Assembly (NCBI GenBank): GCA_007988785.1
Contig: BJUU01000010.1
Span: forward strand, 41,811-105,810
DNA length: 64,000 bases
Direction of reading: 5' to 3'
From: Agrococcus baldri
Lineage (GTDB): Bacteria; Actinomycetota; Actinomycetes; Actinomycetales; Microbacteriaceae
This document shows, one piece after another, positions 1 through 8,253 of the stretch. Both the position numbers and the translations under genes were made by a program. The notes beneath the pieces were generated by a model that was given only the letters and a program-made list of their open reading frames with translations, had not been told where the DNA came from and made no database searches. The number at the start of each line of letters is the position of its first letter. The first letter of the stretch is position 1.

Positions 1-1
1 C

Positions 2-943
2 GCCGGCCACCTGCTGCCGGGTGGCTGGGCGATCGTGTTCTCGACCGCCGTGTTCGCGGTGGTCGCGCTCGCGCCGCTCATCCATCACGGCAGCACGAGC
101 TATGCCAACGTCTTCGGCCCGCTCATCGGCGGCGTCTTCGCGCTCGGCATCTCGCGCGGCTACCTCGAGCTGCTGCGCGAGGCGGCGTCGCGCGAGCGAC
201 TGGTCGACTCGCTCGCCAGGGCACAGCGTGAGACCGCCGCCCTGCAGGACGAGCTGGCGCTGGCCCAGCGGCACTCCGGGGCGATCGCCGAGCGCACCCG
301 GCTCTCGCGCGACATCCACGACACGATCGCGCAGTCGCTCGCCTCCATCCACCTGCTCGCGCACGCCGAGCACGAGCGGACACCCGGCGCGCCGGGCACC
401 CGCACGCTCGAGCAGGTCGAGGCGCTCGCGAGCGAGGGCCTCGCCGACGTGCGCCGCATCGTGGCCGCGCTCGCGCCGGCGCAGCTCGACGACGCGCTCG
501 CGGCGGCGATCGGGCGGATGCTCGAGCGGCTGGGCGAGGAGTCGGGCATCGCCACCGAGCTGCACGTCGACGAGTCGCTGCCGCTGCTGCCCACGCCGGT
601 CGAGGTGGCGCTGCTGCGCACCGCGCAGTCGGCGCTCGCGAACGTGCGCCAGCACGCCGCCGCCACGCGCGTGGTGGTGAGCCTCATCGACGCGGGCGAC
701 GTCGTGCGGCTCGACATCATCGATGACGGGCGGGGCATGGATGCGCGTGCCTGGGAGGCGAGCGGCGCGGGCTCGTCGAGCTACGGCCTGCGCTTCATGC
801 GCGCCCGGCTGCGGGAGCTCGGCGGCGGCCTCGACATCGAGAGCGCGCCCGGCGACGGCATGGCGCTCTCCGCCCACCTGCCGCTGCACGGCATCGAGCG
901 CGCGGCGCCCACCGAACCGAGCGGCACCGAGGAGCGGCCATGA
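2..943 (+). CDS. Sensor histidine kinase, NarL/DesK type (5' partial)
   Basis: The reading frame is open from the window edge, so the N-terminus and upstream membrane helices are missing. The visible part begins with a hydrophobic stretch, then a coiled-coil linker. A HisKA_3 dimerisation box follows (RLSRDIHDTIAQ, His near residue 110 counted from the GTG at 35). A HATPase_c domain with the DDGRGM and SYGLRFMRARL ATP-lid motifs ends the protein. It should autophosphorylate on that His and pass phosphate to the response regulator encoded next, whose ATG lies inside its stop region (4-bp overlap). The stimulus cannot be read. Confidence 0.9.
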   Translation, partial: AGHLLPGGWAIVFSTAVFAVVALAPLIHHGSTSYANVFGPLIGGVFALGISRGYLELLREAASRERLVDSLARAQRETAALQDELALAQRHSGAIAERTRLSRDIHDTIAQSLASIHLLAHAEHERTPGAPGTRTLEQVEALASEGLADVRRIVAALAPAQLDDALAAAIGRMLERLGEESGIATELHVDESLPLLPTPVEVALLRTAQSALANVRQHAAATRVVVSLIDAGDVVRLDIIDDGRGMDARAWEASGAGSSSYGLRFMRARLRELGGGLDIESAPGDGMALSAHLPLHGIERAAPTEPSGTEERP

Positions 944-1566
944 CCATCGACATCCTGCTCGTCGACGACCACCCGGTCGTCCGCAGCGGCCTGCGCGCCG
1001 TGCTCGAGGCATCCGAGGACCTGCGCGTCGTCGGGGAGGCCGCCACCGGCGAGGAGGCCGTCGTGCTCGCCGAGCACCTGCGGCCGGCCGTGGTGCTGTG
1101 CGACCTGCGCCTGGGCGAGGGCATGGACGGCATCGCCGCCACCGCGGCGCTGCGCGCGCTCGCGCCGGCGCCGGCCGTGCTCATCCTCACGACCTTCGAC
1201 CGCGACGCCGAGATCCTCGGCGCGATCGAGGCCGGTGCCGCCGGCTACCTGCTCAAGGACGTCGCACCGGCCGCGATCATCGACGCGATCCAGCGGGCAG
1301 CCCGAGGCGACACCGTGCTCGCGCCGGAGCTCGCCGCCCGGGTGATCCAGGGCATCCGCAACCCGCTGCCGAGGCTCACGGCGCGCGAGCACGACGTGCT
1401 GCGGCTGCTCGCCACGGGCGCCGGCAATCGTGAGATGGCCAAGTCGCTGTTCGTCAGCGAGGCGACCGTCAAGAGCCACCTCGTGCACATCTTCTCGAAG
1501 CTCGGCGTCGACAGCCGCTCGCGCGCGGTCCACGTCGCCCGCGAGCGCGGCCTGCTGCAGCCGTGA
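940..1566 (+). CDS. LuxR/NarL-family response regulator
   Basis: 208 aa. The receiver domain covers residues 1-120, with the acidic pair DD at 9-10, the phosphoacceptor Asp near 55 (VVLCDLRLGEGMDG), Thr in ILTTFD and Lys in LLKDVAP. The C-terminal LuxR-type helix-turn-helix (LTAREHDVLRLLATG to ATVKSHLVHIFSKLGV) ends at about 200. The gene overlaps the kinase stop by 4 bp (ATGA), so the pair is translationally coupled. Its targets cannot be read from this window. Confidence 0.95.
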   Translation: MTIDILLVDDHPVVRSGLRAVLEASEDLRVVGEAATGEEAVVLAEHLRPAVVLCDLRLGEGMDGIAATAALRALAPAPAVLILTTFDRDAEILGAIEAGAAGYLLKDVAPAAIIDAIQRAARGDTVLAPELAARVIQGIRNPLPRLTAREHDVLRLLATGAGNREMAKSLFVSEATVKSHLVHIFSKLGVDSRSRAVHVARERGLLQP

Positions 1567-1568
1567 CG

Positions 1569-1606
1569 GAGCGGCGCCCCCGGCCCGGCCGGAGGCGCCT
1601 CCGCTC
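1569..1606. terminator. Hairpin between convergent genes
   Basis: GAGCGG-CGCC pairs with GGCG-CCT-CCGCTC across the 38-bp gap between the response regulator and the convergent MHS permease; a CCT bulge interrupts the stem. There is no U-tract, as is common for actinobacterial bidirectional hairpins. Confidence 0.45.
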
Positions 1607-3089
1607 AGCCTGCCGTGCGGTTCGGGCCGGTGTTCGCGCGGGCCTGCACGGCCTCGAGCTCGTTGTGCGGGTCGTGCACCTTGCCGATGAGATCCTCGCC
1701 GATCGCGATGCGGTCGATGTCGTCGTCGCCCGGCACCCTGTCGCCGCGCAGGCTGCGCCCGGCGGTCTCGTTGAAGGTCCAGATGGCGATCAGGCCGATG
1801 ATGCCCGCGAGGGTCATGTAGAAGCCGGGCACGAGCGTCGAGCCCGTCTCACCGATGAGCCACTCGTTGATGAGGCCCGCCGGGCCGCCCAGCAGCGACG
1901 TCGCCACGTTGTAGCCGAGCGCGAAGCCCGCGTAGCGGACCGTGGTCGGGAACAGCGCGGGCAGCGAGGCCGAGATGTTGCACAGCAGCATCACCAGGAA
2001 CACGCCGAAGATCGCCAGGCCCAGGATCTGCAGCGCCAGCACGCCCGTGTCGAGCAGCATGATCGCCGGGATGGAGAAGAGCGTGAAGCCGATCGCGGCG
2101 GTTAGCAGCACCGGCCGCCTGCCGATGCGGTCGGTGAGCGCCCCGAGCGGGATGATCACCACCATCATCACGAGCTGCACGCCCACGAGCATCAGGCCCG
2201 CCTGCGTCGCATCCATCTCGAGGGATGTGTTGAGGTAGGTGGGCATGTACGTCAGCACCAGGTAGAACGCGGTGTTGATGAGGATCGTGATGCCCATGAT
2301 CTTCAGCAGCTGCTTCGGCTGCTGCGTGACGAGGTCGCGCAGCGTCTGCCAGGCGCTCGTGCGGGTGTCCTGCTCCTGCGCCTCCTTGAAGGTGTCGGAG
2401 TCGTGCAGGTTCTTGCGCATGAGCAGCGCGACGATGCCGAGCGGCAGCGTGAGCAGGAACGGCAGCCGCCACCAGCCGGCCTCCATGCCCTCGGGGCCGA
2501 CGATGAACTCCATCGCGGTGACGAGGATCGCCGCGAGCGAGAAGCCCAGCAGGGTGCCGAACTCGAGGAACGAGCCCCAGAAGCCGCGGCGGTCGTCGGG
2601 TGCGTGCTCCGCCATGTAGACGGCGGCGCCGGCGTACTCGCCGCCCGCCGAGAAGCCCTGGATGATGCGCAGCAGGAACAGCAGCGCCGGCGCGAGCCAG
2701 CCGACCATGTCGAAGGTCGGCAGGAGGCCGATGCACGCCGTCGACAGCGAGATCAGCAGGATCGTGAAGACGAGCACCTTCTGGCGCCCGATGCGGTCGC
2801 CGAGCGGGCCGAGCACGGCGCCGCCGATGGGGCGGATGAGGAACGAGACGGCGAAGCCGAACAGGGTCCAGAGGATGGCGCCGTCGCTGCCGCCGAAGAT
2901 CTGGTTCGACAGGTGCACGGCCAGGTAGCCGTAGATGCCGTAGTCGAACCACTCGATCGCGTTGCCGGCCATGGCGCCCATGACCGACTTCCTGACGGTC
3001 TTGCGCTGGATGCTGGAGAGGTCGTTCTCCCGCGTGATGGGCGGTGGCTCGTAGGCGGGCTGCGCCCCAGCTGCTGTGTGCTCGGTCAT
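1605..3089 (-). CDS. MHS-family MFS permease (ProP-like), probable compatible-solute importer
   Basis: 494 aa with 12 predicted membrane segments. Metabolite:H+ symporter signatures are present: GNAIEWFDYGIYGYLA at the first helix, the GDRIGRQKVL loop, and RIIQGFSAGGEYAGAAVY. It most resembles ProP-type proline/betaine/ectoine carriers. It is the last gene of a minus-strand operon after the EutD-like hydrolase and the M20 deacylase, so ectoine or hydroxyectoine is the likely cargo (inference from context). The ATG has an AAGGGA ribosome site 8 nt upstream. Alternative cargo: another zwitterion or an organic acid. Confidence 0.85.
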   Translation of the reverse strand: MTEHTAAGAQPAYEPPPITRENDLSSIQRKTVRKSVMGAMAGNAIEWFDYGIYGYLAVHLSNQIFGGSDGAILWTLFGFAVSFLIRPIGGAVLGPLGDRIGRQKVLVFTILLISLSTACIGLLPTFDMVGWLAPALLFLLRIIQGFSAGGEYAGAAVYMAEHAPDDRRGFWGSFLEFGTLLGFSLAAILVTAMEFIVGPEGMEAGWWRLPFLLTLPLGIVALLMRKNLHDSDTFKEAQEQDTRTSAWQTLRDLVTQQPKQLLKIMGITILINTAFYLVLTYMPTYLNTSLEMDATQAGLMLVGVQLVMMVVIIPLGALTDRIGRRPVLLTAAIGFTLFSIPAIMLLDTGVLALQILGLAIFGVFLVMLLCNISASLPALFPTTVRYAGFALGYNVATSLLGGPAGLINEWLIGETGSTLVPGFYMTLAGIIGLIAIWTFNETAGRSLRGDRVPGDDDIDRIAIGEDLIGKVHDPHNELEAVQARANTGPNRTAG

Positions 3090-3123
3090 GGCCGTGTCCC
3101 TTCTGGTGGTGCCTGGTGCTCAG

Positions 3124-3167
3124 GTCGTGCGTGAGGGTCGTGCTTCCGGTCGTGCGTCAGGTCGTGC
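3124..3167. repeat. Short tandem repeat GTCGTGC, period 12-13 bp
   Basis: Four copies of GTCGTGC start at 3124, 3137, 3149 and 3161, with a variant following at about 3174. The array spans the gap between the M20 gene and the permease and runs into the last codons of the M20 gene. Confidence 0.7.
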
Positions 3168-4341
3168 TGTCGGTGTCGTGCAGCAATACAAGCATGCGAG
3201 TGTACGCGCGTGCTGCGGTGGCGAGGTCGGCGAGCAGCACGCGCTCGTCGGGCTGGTGGGCCTGCGAGGTGATGTCGCCGGGGCCCAGGATGATCGTCGG
3301 GCAGCCGTGGTGGCGGGCGATGTAGCCGCCCTCGCACGCGGCCGTCCATGCCTGCACGGGCGCCTCGGTCCCCTCGGCGGCGAGCGCCTCGACGGCGGTG
3401 GTGACGAGCGGATGGGTCGGCTCGGTCTCGAACCCCGGCATCTCCATCTGCAGGCGCGCCTGCGCGGTGCAGCCGAGGCCGTCGGTCGCGCGGGCGATCC
3501 CCGCCTCGAGCTGCGCGAGCGCCTGCTCGCCCGTCTCGCCCGGCATCAGGCGGCGGTCGACGAGCAGCGTGCAGCGGTCCGGCACGATGGAGGTGCCGTG
3601 GCCGCCCTCGATGCGGCCCACGTTCCAGGTGGCCGAGCCCAGCAGCCCGCCGGCGCCGGCCCGCAGCCGTTCGTGGTCGTCGGCGATCCAGGTGGCGATC
3701 CGCGCGGCGGTGGTGATCGCGCTCGCGCCGTCCTCGGGCCTGCCCGCGTGGGCGGCGCGGCCCGAGACCTCGATCTCGAGGTTGGCGGCGCCGCGGCAGG
3801 CGATCACGACCGCGAGGTCGGTGGGCTCGGCCACGATGCAGGCCCGGTAGTGGCCGGGCGGCTCGCTGATGTGCGCCTGGATGCCCGTCGCGAGATCCTC
3901 CTCGTCGACCGTGACGAGCAGCTCGAGCGGCAGCTCGGGCCGCACCTGGCTGACGGCGCCCATGGCCTGCAGGGCGGCGGCGATGCCGCCCTTCATGTCG
4001 GTCGCGCCGCGGCCGGTCAGCCAGCCGTCGGCGACGCGCGGGCTGAAGGGGTTGGCGCTCCAGCCCTCGCCGGCCGGCACGACGTCGCTGTGGCCCAGCA
4101 TGAGCACCGCGGGCCGCTCGGGCGTCGGGTCGGGCCCGAAGCGGATCGAGAGGTTCGGCCGGTCCGGCGCCACCATCGTGCGGCGGGTGCGGCCGCCCAG
4201 CCGCGAGACGATGCTCTCGAGCACCCGCACGGTGGTGAGCTCGGTGCCCCCGGGGTTCTCGCTCGCGGCGAGGATGAGCGATGAGGCGTCGGCCACGATC
4301 GTCGCGTCCTCGACGAGCGCGAGCGCCCGCTCGACGCTCAT
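3157..4341 (-). CDS. M20-family metallodeacylase (ArgE/DapE type)
   Basis: 394 aa. Metal-site motifs of the M20 fold are intact: H84-S-D86 in GHSDVVP, D115 in GATDMKGG, E147-E148 in TVDEED, a distal Glu in the EPTDL segment, and a C-terminal His (SQAHQPDERV). Dimerisation domain about 180-290. The ATG at 4341 overlaps the stop of the upstream EutD-like hydrolase (ATGA), so the two are co-translated. ArgE removes acetyl from N-alpha-acetylornithine. The EutD product N-alpha-acetyl-diaminobutyrate is one carbon shorter, so deacetylation of that compound is the likely role (inference). An in-frame upstream extension is an artefact of the overlapping gene. Confidence 0.85.
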   Translation of the reverse strand: MSVERALALVEDATIVADASSLILAASENPGGTELTTVRVLESIVSRLGGRTRRTMVAPDRPNLSIRFGPDPTPERPAVLMLGHSDVVPAGEGWSANPFSPRVADGWLTGRGATDMKGGIAAALQAMGAVSQVRPELPLELLVTVDEEDLATGIQAHISEPPGHYRACIVAEPTDLAVVIACRGAANLEIEVSGRAAHAGRPEDGASAITTAARIATWIADDHERLRAGAGGLLGSATWNVGRIEGGHGTSIVPDRCTLLVDRRLMPGETGEQALAQLEAGIARATDGLGCTAQARLQMEMPGFETEPTHPLVTTAVEALAAEGTEAPVQAWTAACEGGYIARHHGCPTIILGPGDITSQAHQPDERVLLADLATAARAYTRMLVLLHDTDSTT

Positions 4342-5513
4342 GCTGCCTTCACGATCAGCTCGCGCGGGGCGGAGGTGAGCACCTCGGCGCCGGCCTCGGT
4401 GACCGCGACGGCCTCGCTGATCTCGCAGCCGTACCCGGGCATCCACATGCCGGCGATGATGTGCAGGCACATGCCCGCCTCCACGATGTTCTGGTCGTCG
4501 CCGCGGATCGAGACCGTGCGCTCGCCCCAGTCGGGCGGGTAGCCGATGCCGATCGAGTAGCCCAGCCGCGAGGCCTTCTCGACGCCGGCCTTGGCGATGT
4601 GCGACTGCCAGATGCCGTGCACCTCGGCGACCGTGCGGCCGGGCCGCAGGCCGTCGAGCACGAGCTGCAGCCCCTCGGCGGCGACGTCGGCGATGCGCTG
4701 CAGCCGCGCCTCCGGGCGGCCGAGCGAGAGGGTGCGCGCGAGCGGCGCGTGGTAGCGCCGATGCGCGCCGGCGAGCTCGATCGAGACCGTCTCGTCGGCG
4801 CCGAGGCGGCGCGCGCTGAAGGTCATGTGCGGCGTGTCGGCGCTCTCGCCCGCTGGCAGCATCGGCACGATCGCCGGGTAGTCGCCCTCGGCGCCGGGAA
4901 CGCCGGTGGTCTGCGCGAACTGGATGGCGGCGGCGATGTCGTTGAGCCGGGCGCCGCCCTCGATGGCGTCGATGCCGGCCCGCATCGCGGCGGAGGCGAC
5001 CTTGCCCGCTGCCCGCATGAGGTCGAGCTCGTAGTCGCTCTTCACGAGCCGCACCCAGTTGACGAGGTCGTGCGCGTCGACCAGCTGCCACTCGGGCATG
5101 CCGCGCTGCAGCGCCAGGAACGAGCGCACCGACAGGAAGTGCGCCTCACCCTCGTAGCCGACCCGGCCGCGCTTGCCGAAGCCGCGGGCGCGCAGCTGCT
5201 CGGTCGCCCAGTCGAAGGGGTGCACGTTGCGCTGGTGCACGAGCGACTCCGGGTAGCCGAGGATGCGCTCGCGCGGCATGGTGTCGGCGCTGCGGTGCGC
5301 GCCGCCGGCATCCATCTCGCGCATGATGAGCAGCGTCTCGCCGTGCAGCGGCACGAACAGCAGCTGCGGCATGTAGAACGACCAGGCGTCGTAGCCGGTG
5401 AGGTAGTGCAGGTTCGCGGGGTCGACGACCACCAGCGCATCGAGTCCGTTGCGGATCATGCGCGCACGGGTGCGCGCGAGCCGAGCCTCGAACTCCTCGG
5501 CGGTTGCGGGCAT
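4338..5513 (-). CDS. doeA: Ectoine hydrolase, EutD/DoeA-like (M24 fold, metal-free type)
   Basis: 391 aa with a creatinase-like N-domain and pita-bread C-domain. The usual M24 metal ligands are absent: where aminopeptidases have D-x-G...S-D, this protein has SIELAG (E246) and YHAPLART (255-261), and the His region reads GYSIGIGYPPDWGE. These features match EutD/DoeA ectoine hydrolases, which open the ectoine ring through an active-site Glu rather than metal. A GAGGAGG ribosome site precedes the ATG. First gene of the operon with the M20 deacylase and MHS permease. The next best alternative is a Xaa-Pro dipeptidase, which the lost ligands argue against. Confidence 0.82.
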   Translation of the reverse strand: MPATAEEFEARLARTRARMIRNGLDALVVVDPANLHYLTGYDAWSFYMPQLLFVPLHGETLLIMREMDAGGAHRSADTMPRERILGYPESLVHQRNVHPFDWATEQLRARGFGKRGRVGYEGEAHFLSVRSFLALQRGMPEWQLVDAHDLVNWVRLVKSDYELDLMRAAGKVASAAMRAGIDAIEGGARLNDIAAAIQFAQTTGVPGAEGDYPAIVPMLPAGESADTPHMTFSARRLGADETVSIELAGAHRRYHAPLARTLSLGRPEARLQRIADVAAEGLQLVLDGLRPGRTVAEVHGIWQSHIAKAGVEKASRLGYSIGIGYPPDWGERTVSIRGDDQNIVEAGMCLHIIAGMWMPGYGCEISEAVAVTEAGAEVLTSAPRELIVKAA

Positions 5514-5587
5514 CCACCCTCCTCACCCTCGTGACGACACCCTACGTTCCGATGCCGGTGAACCGCGCGCATCGGCGTGCGGGGCGC

Positions 5588-5605
5588 GCCGCGGGTGCCC
5601 GCGGC
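5588..5605. terminator. GC hairpin after the isoaspartate methyltransferase
   Basis: GCCGCGGG-TG-CCCGCGGC lies 3 bp past the stop of the minus-strand gene ending at 5609, upstream of the ectoine operon promoter region. It is an 8-bp stem without a U-tract. Confidence 0.45.
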
Positions 5606-5608
5606 GGG

Positions 5609-6202
5609 TCAGCGCAGGGGGACGAAGGCGTAGCCGGCGCCCGCGATGCGCACGCGCGGGCGGCCCTCGCGCAGCTCGACGACCTGCATGTCGCCCGCGA
5701 CCGGTGCGACCAGCCGGCCGCCCTCCGCGAGCTGCGCGACGAGCGCGTCGGGCGTGCGGCCGAAGTCGGCGGAGACGAGGATGCGGTCCCACGGCCCCTC
5801 GTCGGGCAGCCCGAGGACGCCCTCGCGCGCCTGGACGATCGGGGGAGGGGTGCCGCCGGTGGCGGCGGCGTGGGCGGCGAGGTTGGCGCGGCCCTGCTCG
5901 ACCAGCTGCGGCACGAGCTCGACGCCGGTGACCGCGGCGCCCAGCGCTGCCAGGATCGCGGTGGTCCAGCCGGAGCCGGCGCCCACGTCGAGCGCCCGCT
6001 GCCCGGGCTGCGCGTCGAGCAGCTCGAGCATGCGGGCGACGGTCGACGGCTGCGAGTTGGTGGCATCCCAGCCGATGCCGACCGGGCGGTCGACGTCGGC
6101 CAGGTGCCGCACGCTGGGCGGCAGGAAGGCGCGCCGGTCGGCGGCGCGCATGGCGGCGCGCACGCGCTCCGCCGTCGTCGGCGTCACATGCGGTTCGCCC
6201 AT
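5609..6202 (-). CDS. Protein-L-isoaspartate O-methyltransferase-like protein
   Basis: 197 aa, a little short for the PCMT family. The N-terminal substrate region contains RRAFLPPSVRHLADVDRPV and the SQPSTVARML motif. A Rossmann SAM site follows (LDVGAGSGWTTAIL, then GVELVPQL). It should methylate L-isoaspartyl or D-aspartyl residues in damaged proteins as the first step of repair. TAGCCT lies 7 nt before the ATG, suggesting a leaderless transcript. It follows the ABC permease gene on the same strand after 21 bp. A generic class I methyltransferase is the alternative. Confidence 0.8.
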   Translation of the reverse strand: MGEPHVTPTTAERVRAAMRAADRRAFLPPSVRHLADVDRPVGIGWDATNSQPSTVARMLELLDAQPGQRALDVGAGSGWTTAILAALGAAVTGVELVPQLVEQGRANLAAHAAATGGTPPPIVQAREGVLGLPDEGPWDRILVSADFGRTPDALVAQLAEGGRLVAPVAGDMQVVELREGRPRVRIAGAGYAFVPLR

Positions 6203-6223
6203 GCCCGGCAGGCTACGCCTTCC

Positions 6224-7051
6224 CTACGCGAGCGCCACCCTGTGGTTCCAGCTGTGCGCCGTGCGCCACAGCAGCAGCGGGATGACCACGACGAGCGCCG
6301 GCACGAAGCCGATCGGCATCAGCTGCAGCTCGGTGTCCGCGATCATGGCCGCCAGCAGGTCGGCGGGCACGAAGCCGAACTCCCCCGCGTCGGTGACGCC
6401 GAGCCCGAACGGGATGGCGAGGATGCCGAGGAGCAGCACGAGCTGCACGGCCGTCGAGAGCACGAACCAGGTCAGCACCGGCCCGCCCCAGCCGAGCCGC
6501 TGCAGCCAGCGCTCCGAGCCGATCGAGGCCGCGGCGTAGTAGGTGACGGTGTTGTAGCCGTAGAGCAGCAGCAGGGTGAGGGGCGCACCGACCGCGACGA
6601 GCCACGGCGCCGCCGCGTACGCCGCGCCGAGCACCTCGCCGATCTGCTGCAGCAGGGTGCCCGGCGTCAGGCCGAAGAGCGTCACCGCAGCCGCGAGCAT
6701 CACGAGGAACCAGATCGCGAGCGTCGCGATCAGCCCCAGCAGCACGACGACGGCCGCCCACACGATGCGGGCGCCGAAGATGCGCGAGCCGCGCACCGGC
6801 AGCGTCTGCGTGAAGTAGCCGATGCGGCCGTAGCCGCTGCGCCAGTAGTCGACGGCGAGCGCGAGCTGCATGGCGGGCAGCAGGCCGAAGGCGCCGATCG
6901 CGCCGAGCACCAGGCCGAACGGCGCGAGCACCGGCCAGCCGGTGACGGCGAGCGCCGAGCCGACGGCCGCGAGGCCGAGCGCGGCGCCCGCGATGGTGAG
7001 GAGGAACCCGCGCGTGCGGAGCACCTCGTGCTTGAGCAGGGTGGCAGTCAT
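6224..7051 (-). CDS. ABC transporter permease
   Basis: 275 aa with about six hydrophobic helices and no periplasmic domain, typical of the two-component exporter permeases paired with a YtrA-regulated ATPase. Its start overlaps the ATPase stop by 4 bp. The second helix region (VLGAIGAFGLLPAMQLALA) and the segment YGRIGYFTQTLPVRG resemble ABC-2-like membrane subunits. The transported compound is unknown. In related GntR-controlled operons the transporter often responds to cell-envelope stress or peptide antibiotics (family knowledge, not shown here). Confidence 0.82.
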   Translation of the reverse strand: MTATLLKHEVLRTRGFLLTIAGAALGLAAVGSALAVTGWPVLAPFGLVLGAIGAFGLLPAMQLALAVDYWRSGYGRIGYFTQTLPVRGSRIFGARIVWAAVVVLLGLIATLAIWFLVMLAAAVTLFGLTPGTLLQQIGEVLGAAYAAAPWLVAVGAPLTLLLLYGYNTVTYYAAASIGSERWLQRLGWGGPVLTWFVLSTAVQLVLLLGILAIPFGLGVTDAGEFGFVPADLLAAMIADTELQLMPIGFVPALVVVIPLLLWRTAHSWNHRVALA

Positions 7052-7743
7052 CGGTAGACCTCCCGGAAGAGCTGGTCGATGGATGCGCCGTGCTCGGCGC
7101 GCAGGTCGTCGACCTGCCCCGCGAGCACGACGCGGCCGTGCCGCATCATGACGATCCCGTCGAGGATGGGCTCGAGGTCGTGGATCAGGTGGGTGGAGAT
7201 GAGCAGCAGCGAATCCTCGGAGAGGCCGCGCAGCATCCCCTGCAGCAGCACGTCGCGGGCCGCGGGGTCGACGCCGGAGATCGGCTCGTCGAGCAGGTAG
7301 ACGCGCGCCTGCCGCGCCATGGCGAGGGAGATCTGCACCTTCTCGCGCATGCCCTTCGACATCTCGCGCAGCCGCATCCGCTCATCGAGCCCGAAGAACC
7401 CGATCAGCTCGCGCGCCCTGTCGGCGTCGAAGTCGGCGAAGAAGTCGCCGTAGAGGGCGATGCAGGCGCTCACGCGCGCCCCGTCGGGCAGGAAGCTGAC
7501 GTCGGGGAGGAAGGAGACGAGCGCCTTCGACTCGGGGCCGGGCGCGTGGCCGGCGATCGTCACCTGCCCCTCGTACTCGGCGAGCACGCCCGCGAGCACC
7601 TTGAGCAGGGTCGTCTTGCCCGAGCCGTTCTCGCCCAGCAGGCCGATCACCTGCCCGTAGGGGAGGCGCAGGTCGAGCCCGTCGATGGCGCGGGAGGCGC
7701 CGTACGACTTGCTGAGGCCGCGGATCGCGATCGCGTCGGTCAT
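7048..7743 (-). CDS. ABC transporter ATP-binding protein
   Basis: 231 aa from the ATG at 7743. That start is chosen because AGGGGGA sits 7 nt upstream and the protein then begins MTDAIAIRGLSKSYG; an in-frame GTG at 7791 lies inside the regulator. Walker A is GENGSGKTT, the signature region is EMSKGMREKVQ (a variant of LSGGQ), Walker B is VYLLDEPISGVD, and the H-loop is ISTHLI. It follows the GntR gene by 4 bp and overlaps the permease gene by 4 bp. It energises export by the permease. Confidence 0.92.
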   Translation of the reverse strand: MTDAIAIRGLSKSYGASRAIDGLDLRLPYGQVIGLLGENGSGKTTLLKVLAGVLAEYEGQVTIAGHAPGPESKALVSFLPDVSFLPDGARVSACIALYGDFFADFDADRARELIGFFGLDERMRLREMSKGMREKVQISLAMARQARVYLLDEPISGVDPAARDVLLQGMLRGLSEDSLLLISTHLIHDLEPILDGIVMMRHGRVVLAGQVDDLRAEHGASIDQLFREVYR

Positions 7744-7747
7744 GGCG

Positions 7748-8146
7748 TCATCCCCCTGCCGCGCCTCGGAGTGCTGCGTCGTCGTGGTCATCGTGATCCC
7801 ATCTCGCTTCCAGGAGGGTCTGCGCTTCGGTCAGGCTGAGCCCGACCCCGATGGCGCGGCTCGAGAAGGCGTCGGCCGCGTCGGCGACGAGGCGCCGCCG
7901 GAGGGTGCTGATGCGCGCGGCGTCGTCGGTGACGAAGCGGCCGCTCGTGCGCTCGGAGCGCACCAGCTGCTCGCGCTCGAGCTCGGCGAACGCGCGCTGG
8001 ATGGTGTTGGGGTTGACCTGCAGCTCGGCGGCGAGGTCGCGCACCGCGGGGATGCGCGCGCCGGGCCGCCACTCGCCGGCGACGATGCGCCGCGAGAACT
8101 CGCCGATCAGCTGGAGCCAGATCGGCTGCGTGCTGTCGAACTGCAT
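7748..8146 (-). CDS. GntR-family regulator, YtrA subfamily
   Basis: 132 aa. The winged helix covers residues 1-75 (IPAVRDLAAELQVNPNTIQRAFAELE), with a short C-terminal dimerisation tail instead of an effector domain, as in YtrA-type repressors. It is first in an operon with the ABC ATPase and permease. A 24-bp palindrome begins 18 bp upstream of its start and overlaps the promoter region, so it very probably represses its own operon. A GGGGA ribosome site precedes the ATG. Confidence 0.92.
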   Translation of the reverse strand: MQFDSTQPIWLQLIGEFSRRIVAGEWRPGARIPAVRDLAAELQVNPNTIQRAFAELEREQLVRSERTSGRFVTDDAARISTLRRRLVADAADAFSSRAIGVGLSLTEAQTLLEARWDHDDHDDAALRGAAGG

Positions 8147-8164
8147 GTCGTCCCCGTCTGTCTC

Positions 8165-8188
8165 ACTGTATTAAGCAATTAACACAGT
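8165..8188. promoter_or_regulatory. Palindromic operator for the GntR-ABC operon
   Basis: ACTGTaTTAA-GCAA-TTAAcACAGT: the two 10-bp arms are perfect except for one position. The site is 19 bp from the gntR ATG and is strikingly AT-rich for this genome. It covers a candidate -10 (TTAATA on the minus strand). Confidence 0.8.
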
Positions 8189-8253
8189 AGGGCATGCGGA
8201 TGCGCGGCGCAACCAGGTGGGCGCGTCGGTCGAGGAGCGAGCCGGACGTGCGC

